Shown: piece by piece, positions 51,595 through 59,682 of the stretch
Layout: every line of letters starts with the position of its first letter
Numbering within the stretch: position 1 is the first letter of the stretch
Origin: Humibacter sp. RRB41
Lineage (GTDB): Bacteria > Actinomycetota > Actinomycetes > Actinomycetales > Microbacteriaceae
DNA length: 64,000 bases
Direction: 5' to 3'
Assembly (NCBI RefSeq): GCF_022761015.1
Contig: NZ_JAKWJQ010000001.1
Coordinates: forward strand, 124,001 to 188,000
Position numbers and translations under genes: made by a program
The notes under the pieces: generated by a model
The model's input: only the letters and a program-made list of their open reading frames with translations
The model's database searches: none
Told to the model about the DNA's origin: nothing

Positions 51595-52614
51595 ATGGAG
51601 TATCGACTGCTAGGCCGCACTGGAGTGCAGGTCAGCCCCCTCTGCCTCGGCACGATGATGTTCGGGCCGTGGGGCAACGACGATGAGCAGGACGCGATCC
51701 GCATCATTCACCGCGCCTTGGACGCGGGCATCAACTTCGTGGACACCGCCGATGTGTACTCCGCCGGCCGCTCCGAGGAGATCGTCGGTGCGGCATTGCA
51801 GGGTCGTCGCGACGATGTCGTCCTCGCCACGAAATTCTTCATGCCGATGGACGACGGCACCGTGAACCACTCAGGCGGATCCCGGAAGTGGATCATCCGC
51901 GAGGTTGAGAATTCGCTGCGCCGGCTCGGCACCGACTACATCGACCTCTACCAGGTGCACCGCCCCAGCCCGACGATGGATGTGGAGGAGACGCTCTCTG
52001 CACTCACCGACCTCGTGCACCAGGGGAAGGTGCGCTATATCGGCTCCTCCTCGTATTCAGCCAGCCAGATCGTCGAAGCGCAGGTCCTCGCCCGTGACCG
52101 GAACCTGTCGCGGTTCGTGACGGAGCAGCCGCCGTACTCGCTACTGGTTCGCGGGATCGAGGAGGATGTTCTCCCGACCATTCAGCGTCACGGTATGGGT
52201 TGCCTCACGTACAGTCCGCTTGCCGGTGGATGGCTCTCCGGCAAGTGGCGCAAGGATCGACCCGGCACGCCGGCTTCGGCGAACCGACCGCCGGCACGGT
52301 TCGACATGTCGCAACCCGCGAACCTGCGCAAGCTCGACGTCGTCGAAGACCTCGCGGTCCTTGCCGAGGAGAACGGAACGAGCCTGATCGAACTCGCAAT
52401 CGCGTTCGTGATCCGGCATCCCGCCGTCACCTCCGCGATCGTCGGGCCGCGGACGATGGAACAGCTCGAGTCCTACTTGCCCGCCCTCGACCTCGACCTC
52501 AGCGACAACGTCCTTGACCGCATCGATGAGATCGTCACCCCAGGCGTGACAATCAACCCCGACGACAACAGCTACGGCGCTACCGAGCTGACCGCCCACG
52601 CCCGCCGCCGCTGA
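51595..52614 (+). CDS. Aldo/keto reductase (AKR11/13-like)
   Basis: The 339-residue reductase carries the tetrad D50, Y55, K80, H122 (DTADVYS, ATKFF, YQVHRPSP). The longer size and the FVTEQPPYSLLVRGIEEDVLPTIQRHGMG segment place it near general-stress or YajO-like members, distinct from the shorter AKR at 49725. It is the third enzyme of this operon. GGAGAA lies upstream of the ATG. Confidence 0.93.
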   Translation: MEYRLLGRTGVQVSPLCLGTMMFGPWGNDDEQDAIRIIHRALDAGINFVDTADVYSAGRSEEIVGAALQGRRDDVVLATKFFMPMDDGTVNHSGGSRKWIIREVENSLRRLGTDYIDLYQVHRPSPTMDVEETLSALTDLVHQGKVRYIGSSSYSASQIVEAQVLARDRNLSRFVTEQPPYSLLVRGIEEDVLPTIQRHGMGCLTYSPLAGGWLSGKWRKDRPGTPASANRPPARFDMSQPANLRKLDVVEDLAVLAEENGTSLIELAIAFVIRHPAVTSAIVGPRTMEQLESYLPALDLDLSDNVLDRIDEIVTPGVTINPDDNSYGATELTAHARRR

Positions 52615-52626
52615 AGGAAGAAGATC

Positions 52627-53019
52627 GTGAACATCGAAAAACAGCAACCGACGGTCAAGAACCCGCCTGAGCAGTTCGCCGGCGACGTCTGGCTCACCCC
52701 CATCGTCGCACCGCACGACGCCGATCAACGCACCACCGTCGGACTCGTCCGGTTCGCCCCAGGCGCCCGCACGGCCTGGCATTCCCATGCCCGAGGCCAA
52801 TACCTCCACATCGTCAGCGGCACCGCACAAATAGGCGGACGCGATGGCACCATCCTGGTCGCACACGCCGGTCAGACGGTCTACACACCGCCCGGCGAAG
52901 AGCACTGGCACGGCGCGACCGCCGATGATTTCATGGAGCATTACGCGATCCTCGAAACCAGCGACGACCCGTCGTCGACGACCACCTGGCTCGAGCAGGT
53001 CGAGAAGACGGCCGGCTAA
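52627..53019 (+). CDS. Cupin-domain protein
   Basis: The 130-residue single-domain cupin has motif 1 as WHSHARGQYLHIVSG, giving two His, with further His/Glu ligands in GEEHWHGA. It binds one metal ion. Small cupins of this type often accompany CMD and AKR genes and may act as isomerase or oxygenase. GTG 52627 follows GGAAGAAG. It is the last clear gene of the operon. Confidence 0.87.
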   Translation: MNIEKQQPTVKNPPEQFAGDVWLTPIVAPHDADQRTTVGLVRFAPGARTAWHSHARGQYLHIVSGTAQIGGRDGTILVAHAGQTVYTPPGEEHWHGATADDFMEHYAILETSDDPSSTTTWLEQVEKTAG

Positions 53020-53289
53020 AAGAGATGATCGCCGGCTTCGCCATCCGCGAGGGCATAGAGACATCAAAGGCCCATCGGACGCGCTCGAAGCCTTCCTCGA
53101 TCACATCGGGGTCCAGCAGATCGAGTGCCACTCGATCACGGTGATGCGCCACGGGGAGCGTTATCGCCGAGAGCTGGTGGGCACCCTACTTCGTTGTTCA
53201 CTCCAGAAGGCAGCGTGATCCGCTTGACGCGGACCTTCTCGGTGTCCGACTGTTGTGTCCATGCCGACGCCGGTGAGTGCAGTTCCGTG
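53020..53289. other. Gene-poor stretch after the cupin gene
   Basis: No convincing gene lies in these 270 bp. Several short frames cross it, and one on each strand shows protein-like patches (for example DALEAFLDHIGVQQIECHSITVMRHGE), suggesting a decayed gene remnant. No homology can be named. Confidence 0.35.
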
Positions 53290-54105
53290 ATGCGTGCGAA
53301 CCTGCGGGCGGTTGCAGCCGCGCTGATGATCCTGCTCTTCGGCGGCCTTCTCGCCGGATGCTCGGCCCACGCCCCAGCCGAGCCGCCGCTGAAGGCCGGG
53401 ATCCATGCAGTCGCTATGAAGGGTGGCCGTCTGGTGACGGTCCACGTGCCGGCTCATCTCGCCGGGCCTGCGCCGCTGGTGCTGGTGTTGCACGAGTTCC
53501 CCGGAAGCGGAGCCTTGGCGATGGGCTATGGCTTTGATCCGCTGGTCGACGCTGACGGGTTCGTGGCGGCCTATCCCGATGGACTCGACGGATCGTGGAA
53601 TGCCGGCGGCTGCTGCGGCGATGCGGCGGACAACGACACGAACGATGTCGCATTCCTCACTTCGGTCGTGAAGCGGGTCGAGGCGCGAACGAAGATCGAC
53701 CCGAAAAGGGTCTATGTCACCGGATTCTCCAACGGCGCGATGATGGCGTACCGGCTCGGTTGCGAGACGGATCTGTTCGCTGCGATCGCGCCGATCGCCG
53801 GTGATGTGGAGAGCGGCTGCAACCATCCCGCTGCGGCCTCCGTGCTGCATGTTCACGGGCTGGCGGACAGTACCGTGGCCTTCGACTCTGGCTCAGAGGC
53901 GCCGTGGCGCAAGTCCGACAACTGCGATCCGCCGAATGTGACGCAGAGCGGGGGTGTCCACCGCTCGATCGCGGCCTGTGCGCACGGTCGGACTGTCGAG
54001 GTCGTCACCATCGATGGCATGGATCATGAGATCCCGTGGGTCGCCGCCAAGGGGTTCGGCGCACCGGACATCTGGGCATTCTTCGCGACGCATCCACATC
54101 GCTGA
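53290..54105 (+). CDS. Secreted lipoprotein esterase, PHB-depolymerase/LpqC-like
   Basis: The 271-residue protein has a lipoprotein signal (hydrophobic run then LLAGC lipobox at about residue 23). An alpha/beta hydrolase follows: LVLVLHEFPGSG carries an oxyanion HE/G segment, and the nucleophile lies in GFSNGAMMAY. The late acid and His lie around HGLADSTVAF and DGMDHEIPW. It matches the polyhydroxybutyrate-depolymerase-like esterase family (LpqC). It is probably lipid-anchored on the outer face of the membrane. ATG 53290 follows an in-frame GTG by one codon, so either could initiate. Confidence 0.88.
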   Translation: MRANLRAVAAALMILLFGGLLAGCSAHAPAEPPLKAGIHAVAMKGGRLVTVHVPAHLAGPAPLVLVLHEFPGSGALAMGYGFDPLVDADGFVAAYPDGLDGSWNAGGCCGDAADNDTNDVAFLTSVVKRVEARTKIDPKRVYVTGFSNGAMMAYRLGCETDLFAAIAPIAGDVESGCNHPAAASVLHVHGLADSTVAFDSGSEAPWRKSDNCDPPNVTQSGGVHRSIAACAHGRTVEVVTIDGMDHEIPWVAAKGFGAPDIWAFFATHPHR

Positions 54106-54160
54106 CCGATCGTGTTGCTGGTGGGCGAGGCATCCGTGCGTCTGGGTTGAGCGGGTGCGC

Positions 54161-54811
54161 CTATCCGGCGGTCGCGTGTTGTCGCGCGGCGAGGGAGCGG
54201 CCGTGCTGGACGGCGAGTTCCTCGGCCGCGATCTTGATGTGGGCGGCCTGCTCTGTGAACTGGTCCAGGGCCGGGTTCACGCCAACGAGGGTGAACTGTC
54301 GCTGCACGATCAGAAGATCGGCGCCCCACACGTCTTCGATCACGTGGCGCAGCCATGGGGTCGAGTGGTCCCACCCTTCCTTCGGGGTTCCTGGGCTGTA
54401 GTTGCCGCCGAGAACCGTGGCGAGCACCGTGGGCTTGCCCTTCAAGGCGCCGCCGCTGATGCGGGGATCTGTGTAGGCGATGTCGTACCAGGACTTCACG
54501 TGGGCGGCGACGCCCCAGTTATACAGCGGAATCGCAAGCAGCAGCGCGTCGGCTTCGATCAGCTCATCCACCAGCGTCGTCGCGAGTGCGCGGGCATGTC
54601 GCTGTTCGTCGCTGAGGTCGGGGTCCGCGACACCCGTGCTTGTGATGATGTCCCGCCATGCCGTCGCGGGCAGTGGGGAGGAACCGAGATCGCGTCGCGT
54701 GACGACCGAGTCCGGATGCTCGGCGGACCACTCTGCCTCGACTAGGTCGGCCAGGGCGCGGCTCTGGGATGTGGTGGGGGTGATGCTCGCATCGAGCCGG
54801 AACAACGACAT
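54161..54811 (-). CDS. FMN-dependent NADH-azoreductase (AzoR-like flavodoxin-fold reductase)
   Basis: The 216-residue flavodoxin-fold quinone/azo reductase carries PLYNWGVAAHVKSWYD with the flavin-proximal N-W-G, A-T-V-L-G-G-N-Y near the isoalloxazine site, and W-D-H-S-T-P-W-L-R. It reduces quinones or azo compounds with NADH. It is divergent from the HxlR regulator, which probably controls it. The start ATG 54811 has GGAG upstream. Confidence 0.9.
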   Translation of the reverse strand: MSLFRLDASITPTTSQSRALADLVEAEWSAEHPDSVVTRRDLGSSPLPATAWRDIITSTGVADPDLSDEQRHARALATTLVDELIEADALLLAIPLYNWGVAAHVKSWYDIAYTDPRISGGALKGKPTVLATVLGGNYSPGTPKEGWDHSTPWLRHVIEDVWGADLLIVQRQFTLVGVNPALDQFTEQAAHIKIAAEELAVQHGRSLAARQHATAG

Positions 54812-54826
54812 GAGGACTCCAAGAAA

Positions 54827-54855
54827 CTAGTGACTAATAAAAACAAAGTGACTAG
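54827..54855. promoter_or_regulatory. Inverted/direct repeat in the azoreductase-HxlR divergent gap
   Basis: CTAGTGACT and AGTGACTAG (54827-54835 and 54847-54855) form an imperfect inverted repeat. AGTGACTA repeats directly with an 18-bp period. The spacer is very A/T-rich (AATAAAAACAA). This is the likely HxlR operator. Confidence 0.55.
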
Positions 54856-54876
54856 CTGGAGCGTAGCACGGATATC

Positions 54877-55215
54877 ATGGATGGCATGCCCGAGGCTGAA
54901 CAGGAAGTCCATGCGTGCGACTCGGCGATCACGCTCGCTTTCTCTGTGCTCGGCAAACGCTGGAACGGAATGATTCTGAGCGTGCTCGGACCTGGACCTT
55001 CATCTTTCGTCTCACTGCGCAAAGCGGTAGCCGGCATCAGCGACACCGTGCTGTCCGACCGGCTCGTCGAGCTCGTCGAGGTGGGACTCGTGTCCCGCAA
55101 GGTTGCCGTGGGGCCGCCCGTGACAGTGAGTTACGAGCTCACTTCGGCCGGAGCGGAACTTGTGCCGACGATGCAAGAACTCGGTGTGTGGGCGCAACGC
55201 AACCTGCGACGCTGA
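54877..55215 (+). CDS. HxlR-family transcriptional regulator
   Basis: The 112-residue winged-helix regulator has a conserved cysteine near the N-terminus (VHACDSAITLAFSVLGKRWNGMILSVLG), often a redox or electrophile sensor in this family. The wing DNA-binding segment is ISDTVLSDRLVELVEVGLV. It divergently flanks the azoreductase gene across a 65-bp gap with repeats. TAGCAC lies 7 nt before the ATG, a weak leaderless-type signal; ATG 54886 is an alternative start. Confidence 0.92.
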   Translation: MDGMPEAEQEVHACDSAITLAFSVLGKRWNGMILSVLGPGPSSFVSLRKAVAGISDTVLSDRLVELVEVGLVSRKVAVGPPVTVSYELTSAGAELVPTMQELGVWAQRNLRR

Positions 55216-55309
55216 GGAGGATCCCCTTGTGAAACAACGGCGCCGAGTAGCCGGCGGCTGAGTCGGCGAGGCTGCCCAGTGGGGGTCCGCGATCCGAGTG
55301 GCCGGCGCG

Positions 55310-55864
55310 TCAGGCCTTGAGTCCGGGGATGCCTCGCGCTGCAAGCAATTGAAAGTCCGCAGCGAGTTCATCGGGATCGATACGGAATCCCGTGGTAACC
55401 CACCAGGTGAGCAGTCCGATGAGGGCGCTCACGTAGAACTCTCTGGCGATGACGCGTTCGCCCGGTCGGGTGTCCTGAGGGAGGGAACGATCAAGGAACG
55501 GCAGCAGCAGCTGTCGAAGGTGGCGTTGGACCAGCCCGCTCGCCGAGCTCGCGCACACCGCGCGATAGACGCGTTGGTACTCCCATGCGTGGTTCAGCAC
55601 CACGTTGGCCGCCGCGGAGTTCGTGGACGAGGGGCTGTCTGCCAAGACGGCCAGACCGGTCTCGACCTCGTCGAAGCACGACAGCAGCACTGCCTGCTTG
55701 TCGCGGAAGTGTGCATAGAACGTGGAACGGCCGACGTCCGCGCGGTCGATGATGTCCTGTACCGTCAGGCGTCCGTAATCCTTTTCGACGGCGAGATCGG
55801 CGAACGCCCGCACGATCAGGGCCTTCGATCGCCGCACCCGGCGATCCTCGACAAGAGTGGTCAT
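55310..55864 (-). CDS. TetR-family transcriptional regulator
   Basis: The 184-residue regulator has an N-terminal HTH (LTVQDIIDRADVGRSTFYAHFRDKQAVL, about 33-60) and a helical ligand domain. The ligand is unknown. It is divergent from the membrane protein gene, its probable target. GGAAAGG precedes the ATG at 55864. Two inverted repeats lie in the divergent gap. Confidence 0.92.
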   Translation of the reverse strand: MTTLVEDRRVRRSKALIVRAFADLAVEKDYGRLTVQDIIDRADVGRSTFYAHFRDKQAVLLSCFDEVETGLAVLADSPSSTNSAAANVVLNHAWEYQRVYRAVCASSASGLVQRHLRQLLLPFLDRSLPQDTRPGERVIAREFYVSALIGLLTWWVTTGFRIDPDELAADFQLLAARGIPGLKA

Positions 55865-55886
55865 CGGCCTTTCCTTCCGCGTGCCG

Positions 55887-55988
55887 TTTCGGAACGAAAT
55901 CAGTGCATTCGTCCCCTATCCGACAAAGGACATTGATTGACCCTGGCGGACCGCCGCGGTCTCGACCCATAGTCGAACGTAATGTTCG
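55887..55988. promoter_or_regulatory. Two palindromes in the TetR-membrane protein gap
   Basis: TTTCG-GAA-CGAAA (55887-55899) lies 23 bp from the TetR start. CGAAC-GTAAT-GTTCG (55974-55988) lies 34 bp before the membrane-protein start. Both carry a CGAA/TTCG core and are candidate operators. Confidence 0.45.
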
Positions 55989-56022
55989 TTAACACCACAC
56001 TAGTTCGGGAACGGGTCGACTC

Positions 56023-56805
56023 ATGACTACTCTGCCCTGGTACTTCTTCGTTCTGGTCGCCGTGGCCGTTCTCGGAATTCCCACCGTGACTCTCGCAGTC
56101 GTCTATCGAGGCGCACGGTCGAACGGTTCGGATCGACGTGCCGCCGTGGCCACCGTCCTCATCTCGGCGGCCTGCGCGGTCGTGTGGATCACCGTGATCT
56201 GCTGGGCCGCGGCATCCGGCCTCTTCACGCACACGACCGTGCTGATGCCGGTCGGAGCTGCCCTCTGGCTGCTCGCCGTGCTCGGATGGTCGCGGATGCC
56301 GGTTGTGGCGACGGCCCTTCGCGCGTCGGGAGCAGCGTCCTTCCTCACCTCTCCCCAGACGCTACGCATCGCTGGTCTCATCTTCCTGCTGGCCATGATG
56401 CTGGGCCGCCTGCCGTGGCTGTTCGCACTCCCGGCGGGCGTTGGCGATATCGCCGTGGGCATCGCCGCCCCCTTCGCCATGCGTCGGGTGGCGCGGGGTG
56501 CGCACCGGGGCGCCGTCTGGTTCAATGTGCTGGGCATCCTGGACCTCCTCGTCGCACTTACTCTTGGCGCTCTGACCGGTCTCAGCGCGGCAACGCAACT
56601 GATCGCCACCACGCCGTCGAGCGCCGAACTCACACTGCTCCCGCTCGTGCTTATTCCGACGACGGCGGTGCCATTGGCCCTCGCGCTGCACATCCTCGAC
56701 CTCGCTGCAGTGCGCCGCCTCGCACTGGGAACGCGGTCAGCGTCCGATCCTGATTCCGTACGCGAACTGCCCGCTGATCGATCCCTATCCGATCACTCCG
56801 CGTGA
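56023..56805 (+). CDS. Integral membrane protein (260 aa), unknown function
   Basis: I do not recognise a family with confidence. About seven hydrophobic segments are visible: residues 5-27, 44-66, 70-90, 110-132, 137-155, 165-185 and 205-225. The short loops hold no obvious catalytic motif; basic residues cluster in the loops and an acidic tail closes the chain. Divergent transcription from a TetR gene suggests a transport or membrane-modifying role under ligand control. It could belong to a DUF membrane family. Confidence 0.7.
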   Translation: MTTLPWYFFVLVAVAVLGIPTVTLAVVYRGARSNGSDRRAAVATVLISAACAVVWITVICWAAASGLFTHTTVLMPVGAALWLLAVLGWSRMPVVATALRASGAASFLTSPQTLRIAGLIFLLAMMLGRLPWLFALPAGVGDIAVGIAAPFAMRRVARGAHRGAVWFNVLGILDLLVALTLGALTGLSAATQLIATTPSSAELTLLPLVLIPTTAVPLALALHILDLAAVRRLALGTRSASDPDSVRELPADRSLSDHSA

Positions 56806-57076
56806 GAGCACGATGTGACGGCAGTGAGCATCAGCCATCCGATGCCTGGTGGAGTCCTCGGTGTATTGGCCCGAGGCGCCGGAGCTGATGGCCGTCTTCT
56901 GGCCGTGGTCGAGTTCATCCCCCTGCCACAGGAGTGGTGCGGTTGAAGCCGGTGGGGTGCGGCCATCGGACGCCACATGAGGTTGTGCGAATCGACAGTC
57001 ACGATCGCAACCCTGTAGAGCACAGCGGGTGCAGCCGCCGCTGAACTCATCGGGTGCTGCACGTCTCTCGGAGCGA

Positions 57077-57859
57077 TCAGCTCGGCAGTGGCCTGAGCTT
57101 GAACATGAGGATGCCGAGATACTTGTTCAACACTGCCTGCTTGTGCGGATACCGCTGGCGGGCTTCCTCAGGCATCTGGGGCTCTACCGCAGTCTCGATC
57201 CACAACCCTGCTGCGCTGAAGATGTTGAGCAGATCTGACATCGTGTACGGCCGCTTCGTGAGATTGATCTGTTCGTTCCAGCCCTGGTGCCGGTAGGAGA
57301 ACGAAGCAGTGGAGAAGTACTCCTCGCCCAGCGAGGTCCCATTCTGCTCGGCCCGTTCGATCGCATATCGGACCGGTTGAGTCCTGGTCAGCAGGATGAA
57401 GCCGCCCTCGGCGAGCATCCTCCGCGCCGTCTGCAACACACCGACGGGGTCCTTCGCGTACCCGAACGATTGCAGGAACACGATCCGGTCGAACCATCGA
57501 TCAGCAAGGCCGGGGACCGAGGCCAGGTTGGAAAGATCACCTTGGATGAGCTCCAGACCTGCCGGTGGCGCAGTGATGAAGCTGCCACCGATATCGACCC
57601 CGACCGACGCCACCGCGCCGCCCTGACGGACCAGTTCGGCTACCTTGCCGCCGTTCCCACAGCCGGCATCCAACACTGACAGCCCGTCGACGTCGCCGAG
57701 AAGATCGCGCTGCGCGGGCCACTCGACAAGCCGATCGAGTGAGTCCTCCTTGGCTCGTGCTCGTTCGTAACCCGAGGCAAGCTCCGTCCACGGTCTGCTC
57801 GAGTCTCCTCCGCCGGACCCGGCGGAACGCGCTGTCGCTTGAGAATCGTATGAGGTCAC
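57077..57859 (-). CDS. SAM-dependent methyltransferase (class I)
   Basis: The 260-residue class I fold has LSVLDAGCGNGGKVAELVRQG as motif I and ASVGVDIGGSFI as motif II. A D-R-I-V-F-L-Q-S-F-G-Y segment and the catalytic region L-T-K-R-P-Y-T-M follow. The substrate is unknown. Its start is taken as GTG 57859 because TATGTT lies 6 nt upstream with no ribosome-binding site; GTG 57865 is possible. It is divergent from the acetyltransferase gene. The gap on the other side (56806-57076) holds no supportable gene. Confidence 0.88.
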   Translation of the reverse strand: MTSYDSQATARSAGSGGGDSSRPWTELASGYERARAKEDSLDRLVEWPAQRDLLGDVDGLSVLDAGCGNGGKVAELVRQGGAVASVGVDIGGSFITAPPAGLELIQGDLSNLASVPGLADRWFDRIVFLQSFGYAKDPVGVLQTARRMLAEGGFILLTRTQPVRYAIERAEQNGTSLGEEYFSTASFSYRHQGWNEQINLTKRPYTMSDLLNIFSAAGLWIETAVEPQMPEEARQRYPHKQAVLNKYLGILMFKLRPLPS

Positions 57860-57865
57860 GAACAC

Positions 57866-57871
57866 AACATA
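57866..57871 (-). promoter_or_regulatory. Putative -10 of the methyltransferase gene (leaderless type)
   Basis: TATGTT on the minus strand is 6 nt from GTG 57859, with no ribosome-binding site. Confidence 0.4.
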
Positions 57872-58132
57872 GTGACCATGATCGGGGCCAAGTCAGGCCG
57901 TCAAGCCGGGGCCAACGTGTACCCATTCCTCTGCCACCGACACGAAACTTCGCACCCGGAACGCTCCCACCGTCGAACTCGTCGCAGCACACGCTGCTCG
58001 CAGGCGCACTATGGCCCTCGGTACTGCTGTCATGAGGGCTCGCTCGCCTTGGGGGCCAGCCTGCGGATGTTCCGTCGTCAGGGCCCCGCGCCGATGCCAA
58101 GCGTGCAAGGAGTGCGGTGTCATCATGAGACG

Positions 58133-58687
58133 ATGCGAAATGAACGTCTGATCCCGAGGCGGACTCCCGAGTCACGCGCCGTGGTCGAGAGGGTTCAGTT
58201 GGTCATGGATCTGACCTCGCGCCTGAACGTGCTGCGCCACAACGACATCGATGGGCGCAGGGCGCTTCTCAGCGAGATACTCGGCCGGCCTGTACCCGGG
58301 ACACTTACCGTGTACCCGCCGTTCTATTGCGACTACGGTCTCAACCTGGAGTTCGGCGACCGGGTGTTCGTGAACCAGAATTGCGCGTTCTACGATCTCG
58401 GCGGAATCACCATCGGCGATCGAACCATGATCGGACCCGGCGTCACACTCAGCACCGCTGGGCATCCCGTCGAGCCTGCGGAGCGGTTCGACGGCATTAC
58501 CGTCGCGCCTATCGTGATCGAGTCCAACGTCTGGATCGGTGCGAACGCGACCGTGACACCCGGAGTGCGCATCGGTGCTGGTTCCGTCATCGCCGCAGGG
58601 GCCGTCATTGCAAAAGACGTCCCAGCCAACTGCGTCGTCAGCAGCAACGGATACATCAAGCGTCGAGACCTTACCTCCGCGCCGTAG
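58133..58687 (+). CDS. Sugar O-acetyltransferase (maltose/galactoside acetyltransferase type, LbH family)
   Basis: The 184-residue protein is of the LacA/Maa/NodL group. An N-terminal helical region is followed by left-handed beta-helix hexapeptide repeats (about 60-180): FGDRVFVNQNCAFYDLGGITIGDRTMIGPGVTL and VWIGANATVTPGVRIGAGSVIAAGAV, split across the chain. The catalytic His is in STAGHPVEP. It uses acetyl-CoA. The ATG at 58133 has CATCAT 6 nt upstream and no Shine-Dalgarno. The gap to the divergent methyltransferase (57866-58132) holds no gene. Confidence 0.92.
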   Translation: MRNERLIPRRTPESRAVVERVQLVMDLTSRLNVLRHNDIDGRRALLSEILGRPVPGTLTVYPPFYCDYGLNLEFGDRVFVNQNCAFYDLGGITIGDRTMIGPGVTLSTAGHPVEPAERFDGITVAPIVIESNVWIGANATVTPGVRIGAGSVIAAGAVIAKDVPANCVVSSNGYIKRRDLTSAP

Positions 58688-58759
58688 CCCGACGCACGCA
58701 CGCGGATTCACTTGGAAACACGTCGTCGGTGGGACAGGTAGGAATTCGCGGACCTTTGC

Positions 58760-59200
58760 CTAAGCGAACACGCGTCGCGGTGTGATCACGAGCGGCACGT
58801 TGAACTGCTGGGCGAAGTCGGCCGGGGTGTCGAACAGCGCACCGATGCGTTCGGCGTACTTTGCGCAATACTCGACGTTCTGATCGGCTGCCGGCTGACT
58901 CGGATCGAGACGAGCCTGACCTTCGATGCGAACGACATCCCGTCCGATATCCGTGACATCCAGTGTGAGCGACACCCAGGGATTGGCCGCGAGATTATCG
59001 AGCTTCTGCTTGCCTGACCGTGAATACACCAAGATCTGCTCGTCGGAAAGCACGAGGAACCACACAGGCACGGAGTGCGGACGTCCGCGAGGGTCAACGG
59101 TTGTCAACCATGCCATGAGGTTGTGCGTCAAGCGCCTGCGTAGGTGGGCCTGCCGCTGCTCATCGAGGTGCGTACCGCTGTCCAAAGCGTCCGTCTGCAT
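58760..59200 (-). CDS. Pyridoxamine 5-phosphate oxidase-like (PPOX, possibly F420-dependent) family protein
   Basis: The 146-residue split-barrel flavin/F420-binding protein has L-T-T-V-D-P-R-G-R-P-H-S-V-P-V-W-F. The phosphate-contact segment is V-Y-S-R-S-G-K-Q-K-L-D-N-L-A-A-N-P, and V-V-R-I-E-G-Q-A-R-L follows. This subgroup often uses F420 in actinobacteria; the cofactor cannot be told here. ATG 59200 is preferred over 59242 because TACCAT lies 6 nt upstream. Confidence 0.85.
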   Translation of the reverse strand: MQTDALDSGTHLDEQRQAHLRRRLTHNLMAWLTTVDPRGRPHSVPVWFLVLSDEQILVYSRSGKQKLDNLAANPWVSLTLDVTDIGRDVVRIEGQARLDPSQPAADQNVEYCAKYAERIGALFDTPADFAQQFNVPLVITPRRVFA

Positions 59201-59206
59201 GTGTGA

Positions 59207-59212
59207 ATGGTA
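59207..59212 (-). promoter_or_regulatory. Putative -10 of the PPOX gene (leaderless type)
   Basis: TACCAT on the minus strand is 6 nt from ATG 59200. Confidence 0.4.
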
Positions 59213-59449
59213 GAGGTGGTCACCGACGGCGAATGCAGCCAACCTCGCGAACGATCGATTCCCGCTCGATGATGGGTGTTGTCGTGCAAGAGAATCGGCC
59301 TGACAGCGAACGGATCCCGAGCTGTTTGGCGCGCTTGCTCATCCCGCGACAAAGGCGCTCAGCAGAGCGTCGTCGTATGCCGGACTCCTTACACGGCGGC
59401 CGGGTGACGGCTGGCCTGGGGAGCTCAGATCGCGAGCTGAAGTACAGCG

Positions 59450-59623
59450 TCAAAGCGTTCGTCGTTCGGTGATGTCGGTCGCGGCAGGAGAAGCGTGGTG
59501 ATCCCGCGTTCCACGGAGTCTCTCGTCGAGCCACTCCACAGCTCCCTCGACCTTCGAGTCCTTCTGGCTGTGCTGAAGGGGTTCGTTCTGATCGGGGGCT
59601 TCGTCTCGTCGGTCTGTTGTCAT
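59450..59623 (-). CDS. Small hydrophilic hypothetical protein (57 aa)
   Basis: I do not recognise this one. The highly charged product (MTTDRRDEAPDQNEPLQHSQ and onward) has one predicted helical patch (KDSKVEGAVEWLDERLRG) and no cysteines. ATG 59623 has a clear GAGGAG 6 nt upstream. It is divergent from the TetR gene across a gap packed with palindromes, so it may be co-regulated. The gap 59201-59449 holds no other supported gene. Confidence 0.5.
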   Translation of the reverse strand: MTTDRRDEAPDQNEPLQHSQKDSKVEGAVEWLDERLRGTRDHHASPAATDITERRTL

Positions 59624-59644
59624 ATCGATCTCCTCGTCTTCTAA

Positions 59645-59677
59645 ATGGACGATATAGTCCATTGTGTGCGTACAATG
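59645..59677. promoter_or_regulatory. Two nested palindromes, likely TetR operators
   Basis: ATGGAC-GATATA-GTCCAT (59645-59662) and CATTGT-GTGCGT-ACAATG (59660-59677) are both perfect 6-bp-arm palindromes sharing three bases. The second contains the TACAAT -10 of the TetR gene, so binding would repress it. The first lies between it and the divergent small gene. Confidence 0.65.
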
Positions 59678-59682
59678 GGTGC

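Noticed and set aside
53020-53289. A gene between the cupin and esterase genes
   Set aside because: Frames on both strands are short and lack starts with ribosome-binding sites; at most a decayed remnant.
56806-57076. A small gene (frames up to 89 aa) between the membrane protein and methyltransferase genes
   Set aside because: No start signal, no conserved pattern, biased composition.
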